Positions 1 through 8,313 of a stretch of 64,000 nucleotides of DNA are shown piece after piece (the stretch's first letter is position 1; every line of letters begins with the position of its first letter). The DNA lies in assembly GCF_002285635.2 (NCBI RefSeq), contig NZ_CP023049.2:1860001-1924000 (forward strand), read 5' to 3'. The stretch is from Chryseobacterium piperi (GTDB taxonomy: Bacteria > Bacteroidota > Bacteroidia > Flavobacteriales > Weeksellaceae). The notes under the pieces are model-generated. The model ran no database searches, was not told where the DNA came from, and worked only from the letters and a program-made list of their open reading frames with translations. Made by a program: the position numbers and the translations under genes.

Positions 1-343
1 GAATTTCAAACCCACCATCTAGCTCAAAATCAATTTCAGAATTTTTGAAATAATGTTGAATTTTTTTCAGCCCTTCAAACCTCATCCGAACCAATTCTAC
101 AGTTTTATCCCAACCCATTTTTTCAGAATCTGCAATCACTTCTGTCAGGCTACCGAAACAGGCAAACCCTGCATTTCTTGTTGAAGCTCCCAAAGGAATA
201 GCATTCCTTTCAATGATTAAAACCGACTTTTCAGGATATCTTTCTTTAATAGAAATAGCTGTCCAAAGCCCGGTAAAACCAGCACCAATAATAATGATAT
301 CCCGTCTTCTATAAAATGTTTCAAGCTCCCAGATGCTGTTCAT
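1..343 (-). CDS. FAD-dependent oxidoreductase, DAO family (partial, N-terminal 114 residues)
   Basis: The reading frame begins with ATG at 343 on the minus strand and runs off the left edge of the window. The visible part holds a Rossmann dinucleotide-binding motif (IIIIGAGFTGLWTAISI, about residues 16-32) followed by an acidic end of the second strand (LIIER). The next segment, PLGASTRNAGFACFG, is typical of D-amino-acid-oxidase-like FAD enzymes (DadA/glycine oxidase type). The substrate cannot be read from this fragment. The family usually has 370-450 residues, so most of the gene lies outside. The 69 bases to the next gene hold only AT-rich ATGAGTAATGAATG-like sequence. Confidence 0.75.
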   Translation of the reverse strand, partial: MNSIWELETFYRRRDIIIIGAGFTGLWTAISIKERYPEKSVLIIERNAIPLGASTRNAGFACFGSLTEVIADSEKMGWDKTVELVRMRFEGLKKIQHYFKNSEIDFELDGGFEI

Positions 344-412
344 GATGATCAATAAATAATGAGTAATGAATGATAAGTAACCTTTTAATTCGCTGCCATT
401 AATTCATAACAG

Positions 413-1777
413 CTAACCTTTATCCTCTCCTCCATCATTTTCACCATTATGCTGAAATCCTATTGCTCTTGCCGGTTCCTCAACAATTTTGAAGGTTTCA
501 AGTTCTGCTCGTAAAGCTTTTATCCTGTATTGAAAATCATCAAAATTATTAATGATAGCGTCATTCAGAAACCGCTCTACTTGCCCTAAATATTCTTCTG
601 TGAGTTTTCCTGCTGCATCTCTCAAAGCTCCGTTTAAGAGATTTTGGTCAATAATAAGGTTTTCATTTCTGGTTCTCTGATAAAGATTTTTAATCCTCTT
701 TTTCAGACTTTGTGTAAAATCCATCAGCATTGTATTGCTAAACGTTTTCATTTTAGAAGCGCTGTCACGCCAGAAAGGAACTTTATCTGCTTTATTATTT
801 TTAAGAATTTTATAGAGTAAGGAATCTTTTTCCAGACCTTTAGTCATTCCATACAGGATAATTTCCGAACGTTCAGAAGCATTGGGTGGAAAGACAGGAA
901 TCAATACATCAAATCTTCCGGGAGCCAAAACTTCTTCATCAATTTCTGATATGGAATTGGCAGATCCTACCATAAGCACATCCTCTTTTTCAAATTTTCC
1001 GATATAATGAAGAATAATTTCCTGGGTTTCAAGATTGTAAGAAGTAACATTGTTTTCAGGGCTTCTCTCCATCATAATATCATCAAAGTCATCCATAAAA
1101 AGGAGCACCTTCTCTTCTTTCATGATGCTTAATAAAAAATCATTAAAGTTGGTTTGGTTCCCGTTCACAAAAGAAGTTCCCAGATAATGCTTTTTGACTT
1201 CTTTAAAATGATATCCGATAATTTCTGCAATTTTATTCGCCCAGAAAATTTTACCACTTCCCGGAGGACCATATAAAATAATTCCTGCAGGTTTATTAAT
1301 TCCCCAATCTTTAATCTGTTGCTTGTTCAGGAAAGGTTCTAAAACACTTGAAATATAAAAGAACAAATCCCGGTACCCGATGAAATCTCTTTGTTGAAGG
1401 CTCGTCTTGTAGCCAAAATAATCATATACAAACTGATAGTTTCCTCCCAGTTTGTTATCAATACCATAGCTGGAAATCGAGGAACGGAAAAATCCGTTAT
1501 CAAAAATATTCGGTGTGGTATCTTGTATAGCTTTTTCTACTTTTTCTTTGGGCTGATTAATGGTTTCTGCAATTTGCTCCAGTGTTTTATTCTGATCAAG
1601 ATCTTTTTCATATTTTCTCAGAAAATCAACATTCTCACGAGCAAATTTTTCAAAGTCTTCTTTGATCTCAAAATTAGTACTCATACATACGCCTAACTCA
1701 AGGTCAAAATCCTGTATAAATTGTTTGATCGCTTCTGCCGATATATTTAATTCCTTTGCCAGTTCAATTAACTTCAT
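413..1777 (-). CDS. AAA+ ATPase with IF2-N-like helical N-terminus and altered Walker motifs
   Basis: About 454 residues. The N-terminus (MKLIELAKELNISAEAIKQF) resembles the small helical IF2_N/HTH fold, followed by a charged helical linker to about residue 90. The AAA module follows: Walker A GPPGSGKI at about 170-177, Walker B LLFMDDFDD at about 225-233, sensor-1 region MVGSAN, and LAPGRFD of the classical FtsH/Cdc48 clade. Two key positions deviate: the Walker A Ser/Thr that ligates Mg is Ile, and the catalytic Walker B Glu is Asp. ATP hydrolysis may be slow or absent. ATG at 1777 is preferred over an in-frame GTG at 1783. The gene is transcribed alone and its partner is unknown. The assignment to the AAA superfamily is firm; the cellular role is not. 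Confidence 0.85.
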   Translation of the reverse strand: MKLIELAKELNISAEAIKQFIQDFDLELGVCMSTNFEIKEDFEKFARENVDFLRKYEKDLDQNKTLEQIAETINQPKEKVEKAIQDTTPNIFDNGFFRSSISSYGIDNKLGGNYQFVYDYFGYKTSLQQRDFIGYRDLFFYISSVLEPFLNKQQIKDWGINKPAGIILYGPPGSGKIFWANKIAEIIGYHFKEVKKHYLGTSFVNGNQTNFNDFLLSIMKEEKVLLFMDDFDDIMMERSPENNVTSYNLETQEIILHYIGKFEKEDVLMVGSANSISEIDEEVLAPGRFDVLIPVFPPNASERSEIILYGMTKGLEKDSLLYKILKNNKADKVPFWRDSASKMKTFSNTMLMDFTQSLKKRIKNLYQRTRNENLIIDQNLLNGALRDAAGKLTEEYLGQVERFLNDAIINNFDDFQYRIKALRAELETFKIVEEPARAIGFQHNGENDGGEDKG

Positions 1778-1894
1778 ATTCACAAATTATACAATCAAAT
1801 TTAATATTTTAATCCGGAAAGTTTATTTAAAAATAACTTAAACTTTGTAACAATTTGTTAATTACACGGACTACTACTATGTAAAACAAATTAC

Positions 1895-2806
1895 ATGGAA
1901 AAAATTTTATCAGTAAAGAATCTGACTAAAAAATTCAAACGAGTGGTGGTCAACAATATTTCCTTTGACGTAGAAAGAGGAAATGTTTACGGCCTTCTGG
2001 GTCCCAATGGAAGCGGAAAATCCACAACATTCGGAATGCTTCTGTCAACTATCAATCCTACCAGTGGTGATTGGTATTGGTTTGGAAAGAAAGGAACTGA
2101 TCCTGATACTCTGAAAAAAATAGGAGCGATCATTGAACAACCTAATTTTTATCCTTACTTGAGTGCTGAGACCAATTTAAAAATCGTTGCTGAAATTAAA
2201 GAAGCTCCCTATGAAAGAATTGATGAAGTCTTAAAAACCGTAGGACTTTTCGAAAGAAAAAAAGATACTTTTAAAACCTTTTCCCTGGGAATGAAACAGC
2301 GTTTAGCTATTGCTTCAGCCATGTTAAATAACCCGGAAGTAATGATTCTTGATGAGCCAACCAATGGACTTGATCCTGAAGGAATCATTCAGATCAGAGA
2401 AATTATATCCAGCATTGCAAAACAAGGCATTACCATCATCATTGCTAGCCACCTTCTGGATGAGATCGAAAAGATCTGCAGCCATGTAATTGTTTTAAAA
2501 GAAGGAAATGCTATTTACAGCGGAAGAGTTGACGAAATCACCAATAACCAGGGGTATTTTGAATTAAAAGCTGACAATAACACTTTGCTTTTAGCCACTC
2601 TTGAAGAGCTTCAATGGTTTACTTCGGTAACATTAGAAAACGATCTGATCAAAGCACAAATCAGGGAAGATGCCTCTATTTCAGCATCTGGTCTGAATCA
2701 AAAGCTGGCAGAAAAAGGGATTTTCTTATCTCATCTGACTAAGAAGAAATTATCGCTTGAAACTCAATTCCTCGAACTTGTAAAAAACACGAATACCCAT
2801 GCTTAA
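1895..2806 (+). CDS. ABC transporter ATP-binding protein
   Basis: 303-residue nucleotide-binding subunit of an ABC-2 type exporter. Visible motifs: Walker A GPNGSGKST (36-44), a signature variant FSLGMKQRL (129-137), Walker B VMILDEPTNGLDP (149-161) and the H-loop His in IIIASHLLDE (about 186). The C-terminal 90 residues form the extra domain seen in bacitracin/lantibiotic-type (CcmA/BcrA-like) ATPases. Its stop overlaps the start of the permease gene by 8 bases, so the two are translationally coupled and should form one complex at the inner membrane. The cargo cannot be deduced from sequence. No peptide gene or peptidase domain lies next to it. Confidence 0.93.
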   Translation: MEKILSVKNLTKKFKRVVVNNISFDVERGNVYGLLGPNGSGKSTTFGMLLSTINPTSGDWYWFGKKGTDPDTLKKIGAIIEQPNFYPYLSAETNLKIVAEIKEAPYERIDEVLKTVGLFERKKDTFKTFSLGMKQRLAIASAMLNNPEVMILDEPTNGLDPEGIIQIREIISSIAKQGITIIIASHLLDEIEKICSHVIVLKEGNAIYSGRVDEITNNQGYFELKADNNTLLLATLEELQWFTSVTLENDLIKAQIREDASISASGLNQKLAEKGIFLSHLTKKKLSLETQFLELVKNTNTHA

Positions 2807-3644
2807 ATTATTAAAAATTGAATATTACAAAAACCTGAATTATAAGCCCTTCAGGATTTTTACAATATTGTACTTTGCTATATTGATTGCACTCCTTTTT
2901 ATCGGATTAGTAGATCTCGATGTTTTCGGAGCTACCATTAATTTAAAAGAACAGGGCATCTATAATTTCCCGGAAATATGGAATTTCACCACATGGATCG
3001 TGGCATTGCTTAAAATTTTTCTGGGGTTGATCATTGTTTTTTCAATATCTCAGGAATTCAGTAACAGAATGTTTAAGCAAAATACAATTGATGGATTAAG
3101 CAGGAAGGAATTTATCGGCTCCAAGCTATTAACGATCACCGTGTTCACTGTAGTTTCTACTCTCATTGTATTTATCATTACGTTATTTCTCGGACAGAAA
3201 TATTCGAAAGTTACAGATTCGGCAATGGTATTCAAGGAAATATTTTTCATTGGAAATTACTTTGTCAAACTCTTTACTTTTTTCTGTTTCCTTATGTTTC
3301 TTTCCATCCTTTTGAGAAAATCAATGTTTGTTTTCCTTGGATTCTTTGTGTACTGGATTGGCGAGGGAATATTAACTGCTGTAGAAATCTTTCAGAAGGT
3401 TCGTGGCACTCAGGAATTGGAAAGAATGAAAATCATGAAAGACGACTTTTTCATTACCCATCTTTTACCTCTCGAAAGCATGTCAAGCCTTATTCCTAAT
3501 CCAATGCTTAGATTAAATATGGCCAAAGCCATGGGAATGAAATACGAATTTACCTATCCTACAGAAAGCTTAATTGCCTGTATCGTATGGAGCATCCTTT
3601 TTATTTTGGGATCTTATTGGATCTTAAAAAAGAGAGATTGGTAG
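2799..3644 (+). CDS. ABC-2 type transporter permease
   Basis: 281-residue inner-membrane protein with about six hydrophobic segments: the first at residues 21-40, a second around 65-85, a cluster at 105-185 and the last at 258-275. It ends with the short basic tail KKRDW. This topology matches the permease half of ABC-2 exporters. The 8-base overlap with the ATPase gene supports a two-gene operon, ended by the hairpin at 3685-3715. Substrate unknown. Confidence 0.88.
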   Translation: MLKLLKIEYYKNLNYKPFRIFTILYFAILIALLFIGLVDLDVFGATINLKEQGIYNFPEIWNFTTWIVALLKIFLGLIIVFSISQEFSNRMFKQNTIDGLSRKEFIGSKLLTITVFTVVSTLIVFIITLFLGQKYSKVTDSAMVFKEIFFIGNYFVKLFTFFCFLMFLSILLRKSMFVFLGFFVYWIGEGILTAVEIFQKVRGTQELERMKIMKDDFFITHLLPLESMSSLIPNPMLRLNMAKAMGMKYEFTYPTESLIACIVWSILFILGSYWILKKRDW

Positions 3645-3684
3645 TTTTTCTTTATTAAAAGATTAAAAAAATTTAAATATTTAG

Positions 3685-3715
3685 AAGGTGGTTCATTTTT
3701 TGGACCACTTTTTTT
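3685..3715 (+). terminator. Intrinsic terminator of the ABC operon
   Basis: Arms AAGGTGGTTC and GGACCACTTT (two G-U pairs) are separated by a 7-base A/T loop and followed by a T run. It lies 40 bases after the permease stop. Confidence 0.8.
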
Positions 3716-3757
3716 ATAATCTTACTGCATATCTGTAAATCATACTCTTTCCATGCC

Positions 3758-3868
3758 TTTGTCATTCCGCCAGGAATCTAAACCTTTTTACTAATTATTT
3801 AGTTTTTACATAGTTATTCAGGTTATTTACTATGTTTAGATTCTTTCGCTTCGTTACTGAATGACAAA
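3758..3868. repeat. Dispersed palindromic repeat, family A (copy 1, complete)
   Basis: The left arm has TTTGTCATTC and GGAATCTAAAC. The right arm has GTTTAGATTC, a spacer and GAATGACAAA. The outer 10-base blocks are exact reverse complements, so the unit can fold as a long hairpin. Right-arm-like single units recur at 22582 and 35227. Elements like this are common between genes in Chryseobacterium genomes. No coding potential is apparent. Confidence 0.7.
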
Positions 3869-4018
3869 CTTATGCTTTTCTCAGATTGTTAAATTTGAGT
3901 TTTTCATCCACACTATCCATGTCTGTTTTAAAATAATCAAAGCGCTTTCACACTCTACGTTTAAAATCCGTTCACAAACTTTTCGTTCACAACAGAAGAA
4001 AATACATTTAATAACAAA

Positions 4019-4051
4019 AAAGAGGCTGTCTCAAAAGGACAGTCTCTTTTT
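4019..4051 (+). terminator. Left IS inverted repeat doubling as a terminator hairpin
   Basis: AGAGGCTGTC (4021-4030) pairs with GACAGTCTCT (4038-4047, one G-T pair) across a 7-base loop, followed by TTTTT. Plus-strand transcription entering the element from the left would be stopped here. The stem uses the terminal inverted repeat itself. Confidence 0.7.
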
Positions 4052-4138
4052 AGTATTTCATTGAAAAAAGATTTCGATATTTTGAATAAAAAAAATATCT
4101 TGGAAAAAAGAAGATATAAGTCAAAAAAGCAGTCTGTT

Positions 4139-5476
4139 TTAGGCTGCTTTTGACATTTTCTTTAGATTGTGGGCAATTGCGAGTATGCCGATTTCTACCT
4201 CGACTTTATTTTTTCCCCGAAGCATGAATCGTTTAAAATTTTTGTTGTGTTTGAGCTCTGCAAAAACAGGTTCAACATCATGGCATCTTTGTTTTCTGAG
4301 TTTGATGCCCTTGCTGGTATTAAGAAGTTTGAAAACCTTTTCTCTGATTTTTGCCAATTTAGGATTGTTTTGTGAAGTGGTTATTTGTCCCGATTTCTGA
4401 TCTTTTCTGAAGTAATTATATTTAACATAAGCTTTTATTTTCTTAGATTTTAACAAGTTGTAATTTTCTTCTGAGCCATAACCAGCATCAGCAACAAGCT
4501 CTTTGGGAGCTTTATGATAGCTTTCTTCAAAACCCAGTAAATGAGTCGCTAATGTTTTGGTGTCTGTTGGGTTGGGATGAATTGAATAATGTAAAATGAA
4601 TTGTCTATGGGTAGAAATTTGTAGATTGTAAGCGGGTTTTAGTTGTCCGTTTCGCATATGATCCTCCTTCATTCGCATAAAAGTAGCGTCTGTATCGGTT
4701 TTGGAATAGGAATTTCTATCTTCTAATAATTCTTGCTGTTTTTTATATTTCTCTAAATTATCTGCCCAGTTTTTCTTAGCATAATTCAGTTTCTGACGAA
4801 CTTTTGAAGCTACTTTTTTATCTTTCAAAACTTCATTGATCTTTTCTATGGTTTGAGTTACTTTTTCAGAATCTACTTCTTTAAAATCAATACTTTCTGT
4901 ATTTTCAAGCTCGTCTTTGGCAACTGTTTCTGCATAGTTCCAAAGCTCTTCTAATTGCTCTGCAATCCTTTCTTTGTGTTTTTTGACAGCTCTTCCCCAA
5001 ACAAAAGTATAGCGATTGGCATTGGCTTCTATCTTGGTGCCATCTACAAAAGTGGTTTTCAGACTTACCAAACCTTCCTTTTCCAAAAGAAGAACAATTT
5101 GTGTGAAAATAGCTTTAATCTCACCTTTCAATCGTTCACTACGGAACCTGTTTAAGGTGTTATGATCGGGACGGCTCATTGCAGAGAGCCACATAAAATG
5201 GATGTTTTCTTTCAAGGCCTGCTCCATTTTGCGGCTTGAATAGATATTGCTTAAATAGCCATAAATCAAAACTTTCAAAAGCATTTTCGGGTGGTAGCAA
5301 GATGTTCCGCCAGGTTTGTAGGTTTTAATTAAGCTTTTGATATCCAAGCCATCAATAATGTTTGAAACAATTTTCACAGGATGTCGCTCATCAATCAACT
5401 CCGATAAATTGGGAGGAAAAAGCAGATTTTCTTTGGGGGTGTAATCTTTAAAGACTACTTTTGACGTACTTAACAC
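4139..5476 (-). CDS. IS1182-family transposase (DDE)
   Basis: 445 residues. The N-terminal DUF772-like region (YHPKMLLKVLIYGYLSNIYSSR, and SRPDHNTLNRFRS at about residues 101-113) is diagnostic for IS1182/IS5-like transposases. Candidate acidic residues are in FVDGTKIEANANR (about 144-156) and VADAGYGSEENY. The C-terminal PVFAELKHNKNFKRFMLRG matches the conserved last catalytic region with its Glu. A charged coiled-coil-rich insertion sits at about 165-265. The frame is uninterrupted, so the protein is probably active. The start codon lies about 70 bases inside the right inverted repeat, leaving room for its promoter. Confidence 0.93.
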   Translation of the reverse strand: MLSTSKVVFKDYTPKENLLFPPNLSELIDERHPVKIVSNIIDGLDIKSLIKTYKPGGTSCYHPKMLLKVLIYGYLSNIYSSRKMEQALKENIHFMWLSAMSRPDHNTLNRFRSERLKGEIKAIFTQIVLLLEKEGLVSLKTTFVDGTKIEANANRYTFVWGRAVKKHKERIAEQLEELWNYAETVAKDELENTESIDFKEVDSEKVTQTIEKINEVLKDKKVASKVRQKLNYAKKNWADNLEKYKKQQELLEDRNSYSKTDTDATFMRMKEDHMRNGQLKPAYNLQISTHRQFILHYSIHPNPTDTKTLATHLLGFEESYHKAPKELVADAGYGSEENYNLLKSKKIKAYVKYNYFRKDQKSGQITTSQNNPKLAKIREKVFKLLNTSKGIKLRKQRCHDVEPVFAELKHNKNFKRFMLRGKNKVEVEIGILAIAHNLKKMSKAA

Positions 5477-5537
5477 AATGCAAATTAATCAATTTGCAAC
5501 TATTAGGAAAGCGAAAGCTTTCCTTTTTGCATAAAAA

Positions 5538-5565
5538 AGGCTATCTCTTTTGAGACAGCCTCTTT
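5538..5565 (-). terminator. Right IS inverted repeat doubling as a terminator hairpin
   Basis: Read on the minus strand, AGGCTGTCTC pairs with GAGATAGCCT (one mismatch) across an AAAA loop, then TTTTTT. It lies just after the msrAB stop, so it can end the msrAB message and also shield the transposase from read-through. Confidence 0.7.
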
Positions 5566-5569
5566 CAAA

Positions 5570-6673
5570 TTATTTTTTTTCTAACAAAGGAAGGTATTCA
5601 CCATATCCCTGTTTTTCCATCTGATCTTTCGGTACAAACTTAAGTGATGCACTGTTGATACAGTATCTTAATCCACCTTTATCCGCAGGACCATCTGTAA
5701 ACACATGTCCCAAGTGAGCATCTCCTGTTTTACTACGAACCTCCACTCTGGTCATTCCGGCAGAACGGTCCATCTTTTCATCAATTACATTTTTAGTAAT
5801 TGGTTTGGAAAAACTTGGCCATCCACAACCAGATTCAAATTTATCTGTTGAGATAAACAACGGTTCCCCTGTTGTAATATCTACATAAACCCCTTCACGA
5901 AACTCTTTATCGTATTCATTTTGAAAAGGTCTTTCTGTAGCATTTTCTTGCGTTACTCTGTATTGTTCAGCAGTAAGTTTTTCTTTTAAAACCTTTTTAT
6001 CCTGTTTTTGGTATTTAGCTTTTGGAAGTGGGTTGGCATTTTTAGCCATTTCAAAAAGCCCTGGTTCTATATGACAGTAACCTCCTGGATTTTTATCCAA
6101 ATAATCCTGGTGATAATCTTCTGCTCTATAGAAGTTCTTTAAAGGAATGGTTTCTACCACCACAGGCTTACTATAATTCTTCGCTAACTTTTGCACTTCT
6201 TCTTTTACAATTGCTTCTGTAGCTTTATCCGTAGAATAAATACCCGTTCTGTACTGGTCTCCCCTGTCATTTCCCTGTTTGTTTAAACTCGTTGGATCAA
6301 TGGTTTTAAAATACAGATCGATCAACAGTTTTAAATCAACTTGTTCAGGATCATATTTTACTTTTACAGTTTCCGCAAAGCCTGTTGTATGGCTTATTAC
6401 TTCTTCATAGGTTGGATTGGTCTTGTTTCCATTGGCATAACCAACTTCCGTCCCTACAACTCCACGAATTTGTTGAAAAAAGTGCTCTGTTCCCCAAAAA
6501 CATCCACCTGCAAAATAAACTTCTTTTACATTTTTACTGTCCATATTGGTCTCATTTTCTTTTTTAGTTTCTGTTGATTTTTTTGAATTACCACAGCTTG
6601 TGGCAAATACCGCAATACCTAAGACTACTGCGAGTAAAATTAATATACTTTTCATTTTTATCTTTTTATTCAT
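5570..6673 (-). CDS. msrAB: Bifunctional methionine sulfoxide reductase MsrA-MsrB, lipoprotein
   Basis: 367 residues. A lipoprotein signal (hydrophobic stretch, then ATSC with Cys27) directs it to the cell envelope. The MsrA domain follows with GGCFWGTE (catalytic Cys58). The MsrB domain is C-terminal with [20 protein letters not shown] and [11 protein letters not shown] (catalytic Cys about 338). Together they repair both S- and R-methionine sulfoxide in exported proteins. The MsrB half lacks the CxxC zinc pairs seen in some families. The ATG overlaps the stop of the upstream DUF417 gene (TAATG), indicating translational coupling. The IS1182 element begins 4 bases after the stop codon. Confidence 0.95.
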   Translation of the reverse strand: MNKKIKMKSILILLAVVLGIAVFATSCGNSKKSTETKKENETNMDSKNVKEVYFAGGCFWGTEHFFQQIRGVVGTEVGYANGNKTNPTYEEVISHTTGFAETVKVKYDPEQVDLKLLIDLYFKTIDPTSLNKQGNDRGDQYRTGIYSTDKATEAIVKEEVQKLAKNYSKPVVVETIPLKNFYRAEDYHQDYLDKNPGGYCHIEPGLFEMAKNANPLPKAKYQKQDKKVLKEKLTAEQYRVTQENATERPFQNEYDKEFREGVYVDITTGEPLFISTDKFESGCGWPSFSKPITKNVIDEKMDRSAGMTRVEVRSKTGDAHLGHVFTDGPADKGGLRYCINSASLKFVPKDQMEKQGYGEYLPLLEKK

Positions 6674-7122
6674 TATTTATTTTTTCCAAATAACATCAGT
6701 CCAAACCCAAGTAGCATAAGATCTTTAAGGATAAAAAAATCTGTTACGGGCACTCCGTCCACCACTTTCCAGATTCCGGGTGTTGTGAATAAATAGCTTA
6801 AAGTAACCAGAAAAGTAACAATCATTCCTATTCCGGCATACTTCTTTAAGAATGCAAATTTCACACTAAATATCAATAATAATGCAATGATAATTTCTAT
6901 CGCTCCGATAGTATTTGATACCGCCTGAACACTGGCTATATTATATACGAAAAAGGTGAGGAAATGGTTTTCTACCAATGATTTTATTCCTTGAGCTTCA
7001 GTAGGGGTGAATTTGAAAATTCCAATCCACAATAAAATAAGAGCTGCTCCGAAAAGCGAGATGTAGTATCCAAGCCTATATGTTGGATTTTCTTTGTCTA
7101 ATTGTTGTGATGTTCCGTTCAT
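6673..7122 (-). CDS. DUF417 family membrane protein (YkgB/RclC-like)
   Basis: 149 residues with four hydrophobic segments (about 18-38, 60-75, 78-98, 105-125). The conserved [26 protein letters not shown] is characteristic of DUF417. In E. coli a relative (RclC) belongs to the reactive-chlorine resistance operon. Here the stop codon overlaps the msrAB start, so it is made together with an envelope methionine sulfoxide reductase, which fits a role in oxidant or hypochlorite stress. The biochemical function is not established. Confidence 0.88.
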   Translation of the reverse strand: MNGTSQQLDKENPTYRLGYYISLFGAALILLWIGIFKFTPTEAQGIKSLVENHFLTFFVYNIASVQAVSNTIGAIEIIIALLLIFSVKFAFLKKYAGIGMIVTFLVTLSYLFTTPGIWKVVDGVPVTDFFILKDLMLLGFGLMLFGKNK

Positions 7123-7156
7123 GTTTTTGGATTTTAAATGTATACTTTATTATTTT

Positions 7157-7192
7157 CAAAAGTATAGTCGGAACAGCTTCAAAATCCTGACA
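7157..7192 (-). promoter_or_regulatory. Promoter of DUF417-msrAB with a possible ECF-type element
   Basis: On the minus strand TACTTTTG (7157-7164) matches the Bacteroidetes TAnnTTTG -7 element, 35 bases before the start. Just upstream, TGTCAGG (7186-7192) and CGAC (7167-7170) are 15 bases apart, resembling the -35/-10 pairs used by several ECF sigma factors. Which one is used cannot be decided from sequence. Confidence 0.45.
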
Positions 7193-7202
7193 GAATTTTT
7201 TA

Positions 7203-7475
7203 TTAAAAATCCATTTTCCTGATCATTTCATCTTTAAAATTCTGAATATCAGTAGTATCAATTTTATTTTTTTCTTCCTGAATAAGTGTTCTTTTTAAAA
7301 TTTCATCTAATATTTTCAATTTTTTCTCATAGGCTTTACACCATTTGCATATTTTCAGATGCATGGAAAGCTGCCAGCTCTCTTTTGGAGAAAGGGCTCC
7401 GGAATTTCTTTTTTCCATAAGTAATGTTGCTACACTACACGGAAGAAATATAAAATGAATAAATTTTTTCAACAT
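7203..7475 (-). CDS. Putative zinc-binding anti-sigma factor
   Basis: 90-residue protein. The segment MHLKICKWC supplies the HxxxCxxC motif of the ZAS zinc anti-sigma domain, and a further Cys sits near residue 13 in a hydrophobic N-terminal stretch. It starts 11 bases after the ECF sigma gene ends, which is the usual sigma/anti-sigma order. It is soluble and short, without a C-terminal membrane anchor, so it would sense a cytoplasmic signal, possibly oxidation of the zinc-ligating cysteines. The role is inferred from motif plus position. Confidence 0.7.
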   Translation of the reverse strand: MLKKFIHFIFLPCSVATLLMEKRNSGALSPKESWQLSMHLKICKWCKAYEKKLKILDEILKRTLIQEEKNKIDTTDIQNFKDEMIRKMDF

Positions 7476-7486
7476 TCTTAATTACT

Positions 7487-8044
7487 TTATGATTTTGCAA
7501 ACCAATTAAAATCCAGACATTCTCTTAACTGCATTCTACTTCTTTGTAAAATCTTCCAAAGATTAGTCGTTGAAATGTTTAATTCCTGACTAACATCGGG
7601 TGCTTTTTTCTCCTGAAGGTAATACATTTTTAACGGGATCTTCCACCGGGAAGGTAATTCTTCGATACAATCTTCCAAAGTTTTATTAAAATCCTGATCA
7701 TCCAAAAGCTCAGTTTCTTTAAGGGAAACATCCCAATCATTCAACACACCATCATTTCTCCACGACCCTTTTTCATCAAAAAAATGATCGAGTTTGATAT
7801 GAGGTTCCGATTTATATTTTTTACGATAAAAATCAGCAACCTTACGATTAAGAATAGAAGTGAGCCACGTCAGAGGATTGCTTTTTCCTTCAAAAGTATC
7901 ATAAGACGAAAATGCTGAAAGAAAAACTTCCTGAACCACGTCTTTAGCATCATCTTTGTCTGAAAGCAGGTACATCGCCCTTTTTAAAAGAGACTCAGAG
8001 TATTTGTTTACCCAGCTTTTCAATTCTTCATTTTTTTTCATCAT
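7487..8044 (-). CDS. RNA polymerase sigma factor, ECF (sigma-70 family)
   Basis: 185 residues. Region 2 spans about residues 8-80 (YLLSDKDDAKDVVQEVFLSAFSSYDTF, then LTWLTSILNRKVADFYRK). Region 4 spans about 125-180 with an HTH (KKAPDVSQELNISTTNLWKILQRSRMQLRECL). This two-domain form is the extracytoplasmic-function type. It is followed by a zinc anti-sigma gene and then the DUF417-msrAB pair in the same orientation. That makes envelope oxidative damage the likely regulon, though the target genes are inferred from neighbourhood only. A second ATG lies one codon downstream. Confidence 0.93.
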   Translation of the reverse strand: MMKKNEELKSWVNKYSESLLKRAMYLLSDKDDAKDVVQEVFLSAFSSYDTFEGKSNPLTWLTSILNRKVADFYRKKYKSEPHIKLDHFFDEKGSWRNDGVLNDWDVSLKETELLDDQDFNKTLEDCIEELPSRWKIPLKMYYLQEKKAPDVSQELNISTTNLWKILQRSRMQLRECLDFNWFAKS

Positions 8045-8260
8045 ATGATGTGAGGATTTATTAAAAACTCTGTAACGAATATAAAAGAAAAAATTCTAAT
8101 TGATTTAAAACCCGCTCCCGAAAACAGAATATTTTTTAAACCTGCTTCTTTTCATGTAGCCGAACAGCCAGATAAATTAAAAAAACAAAGTATTTTGACT
8201 TTATGAATGCTCTAAATAAATTATCATGACAATATTTTCCCGTGTTTGTATTAAAAATTT

Positions 8261-8268
8261 TAAATTTG
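8261..8268 (+). promoter_or_regulatory. alaS promoter, -7 element
   Basis: TAAATTTG, exact match to TAnnTTTG, 45 bases before the alaS ATG. Confidence 0.6.
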
Positions 8269-8313
8269 CATCTTATCAAAAATTTGATATTTTTTAAAAA
8301 GCAAAGCAAAACT

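Larger units (their letters stand above)
4019..5565 (-). mobile_element. IS1182-family insertion sequence, apparently complete
   Basis: A 1.55-kb element bounded by perfect 19-bp inverted repeats (4019-4037 and 5547-5565, AAAGAGGCTGTCTCAAAAG on each inward strand). It contains one intact transposase on the minus strand. I see no clear target-site duplication; the flanks are A/T runs, which makes the exact outer bases uncertain by a few positions. The right end stops 4 bases short of the msrAB stop codon. Intact frame and identical termini suggest recent arrival. Confidence 0.9.

Noticed and set aside
1895..3644. ABC exporter as the export system for the Cys-rich peptides
   Set aside because: It lacks the C39 peptidase domain expected for GG-type leaders and lies 48 kb away; no evidence links them.
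3861..4064. 67-codon frame left of the IS
   Set aside because: It starts in the family A repeat and crosses the IS left end, so it is a chance frame.
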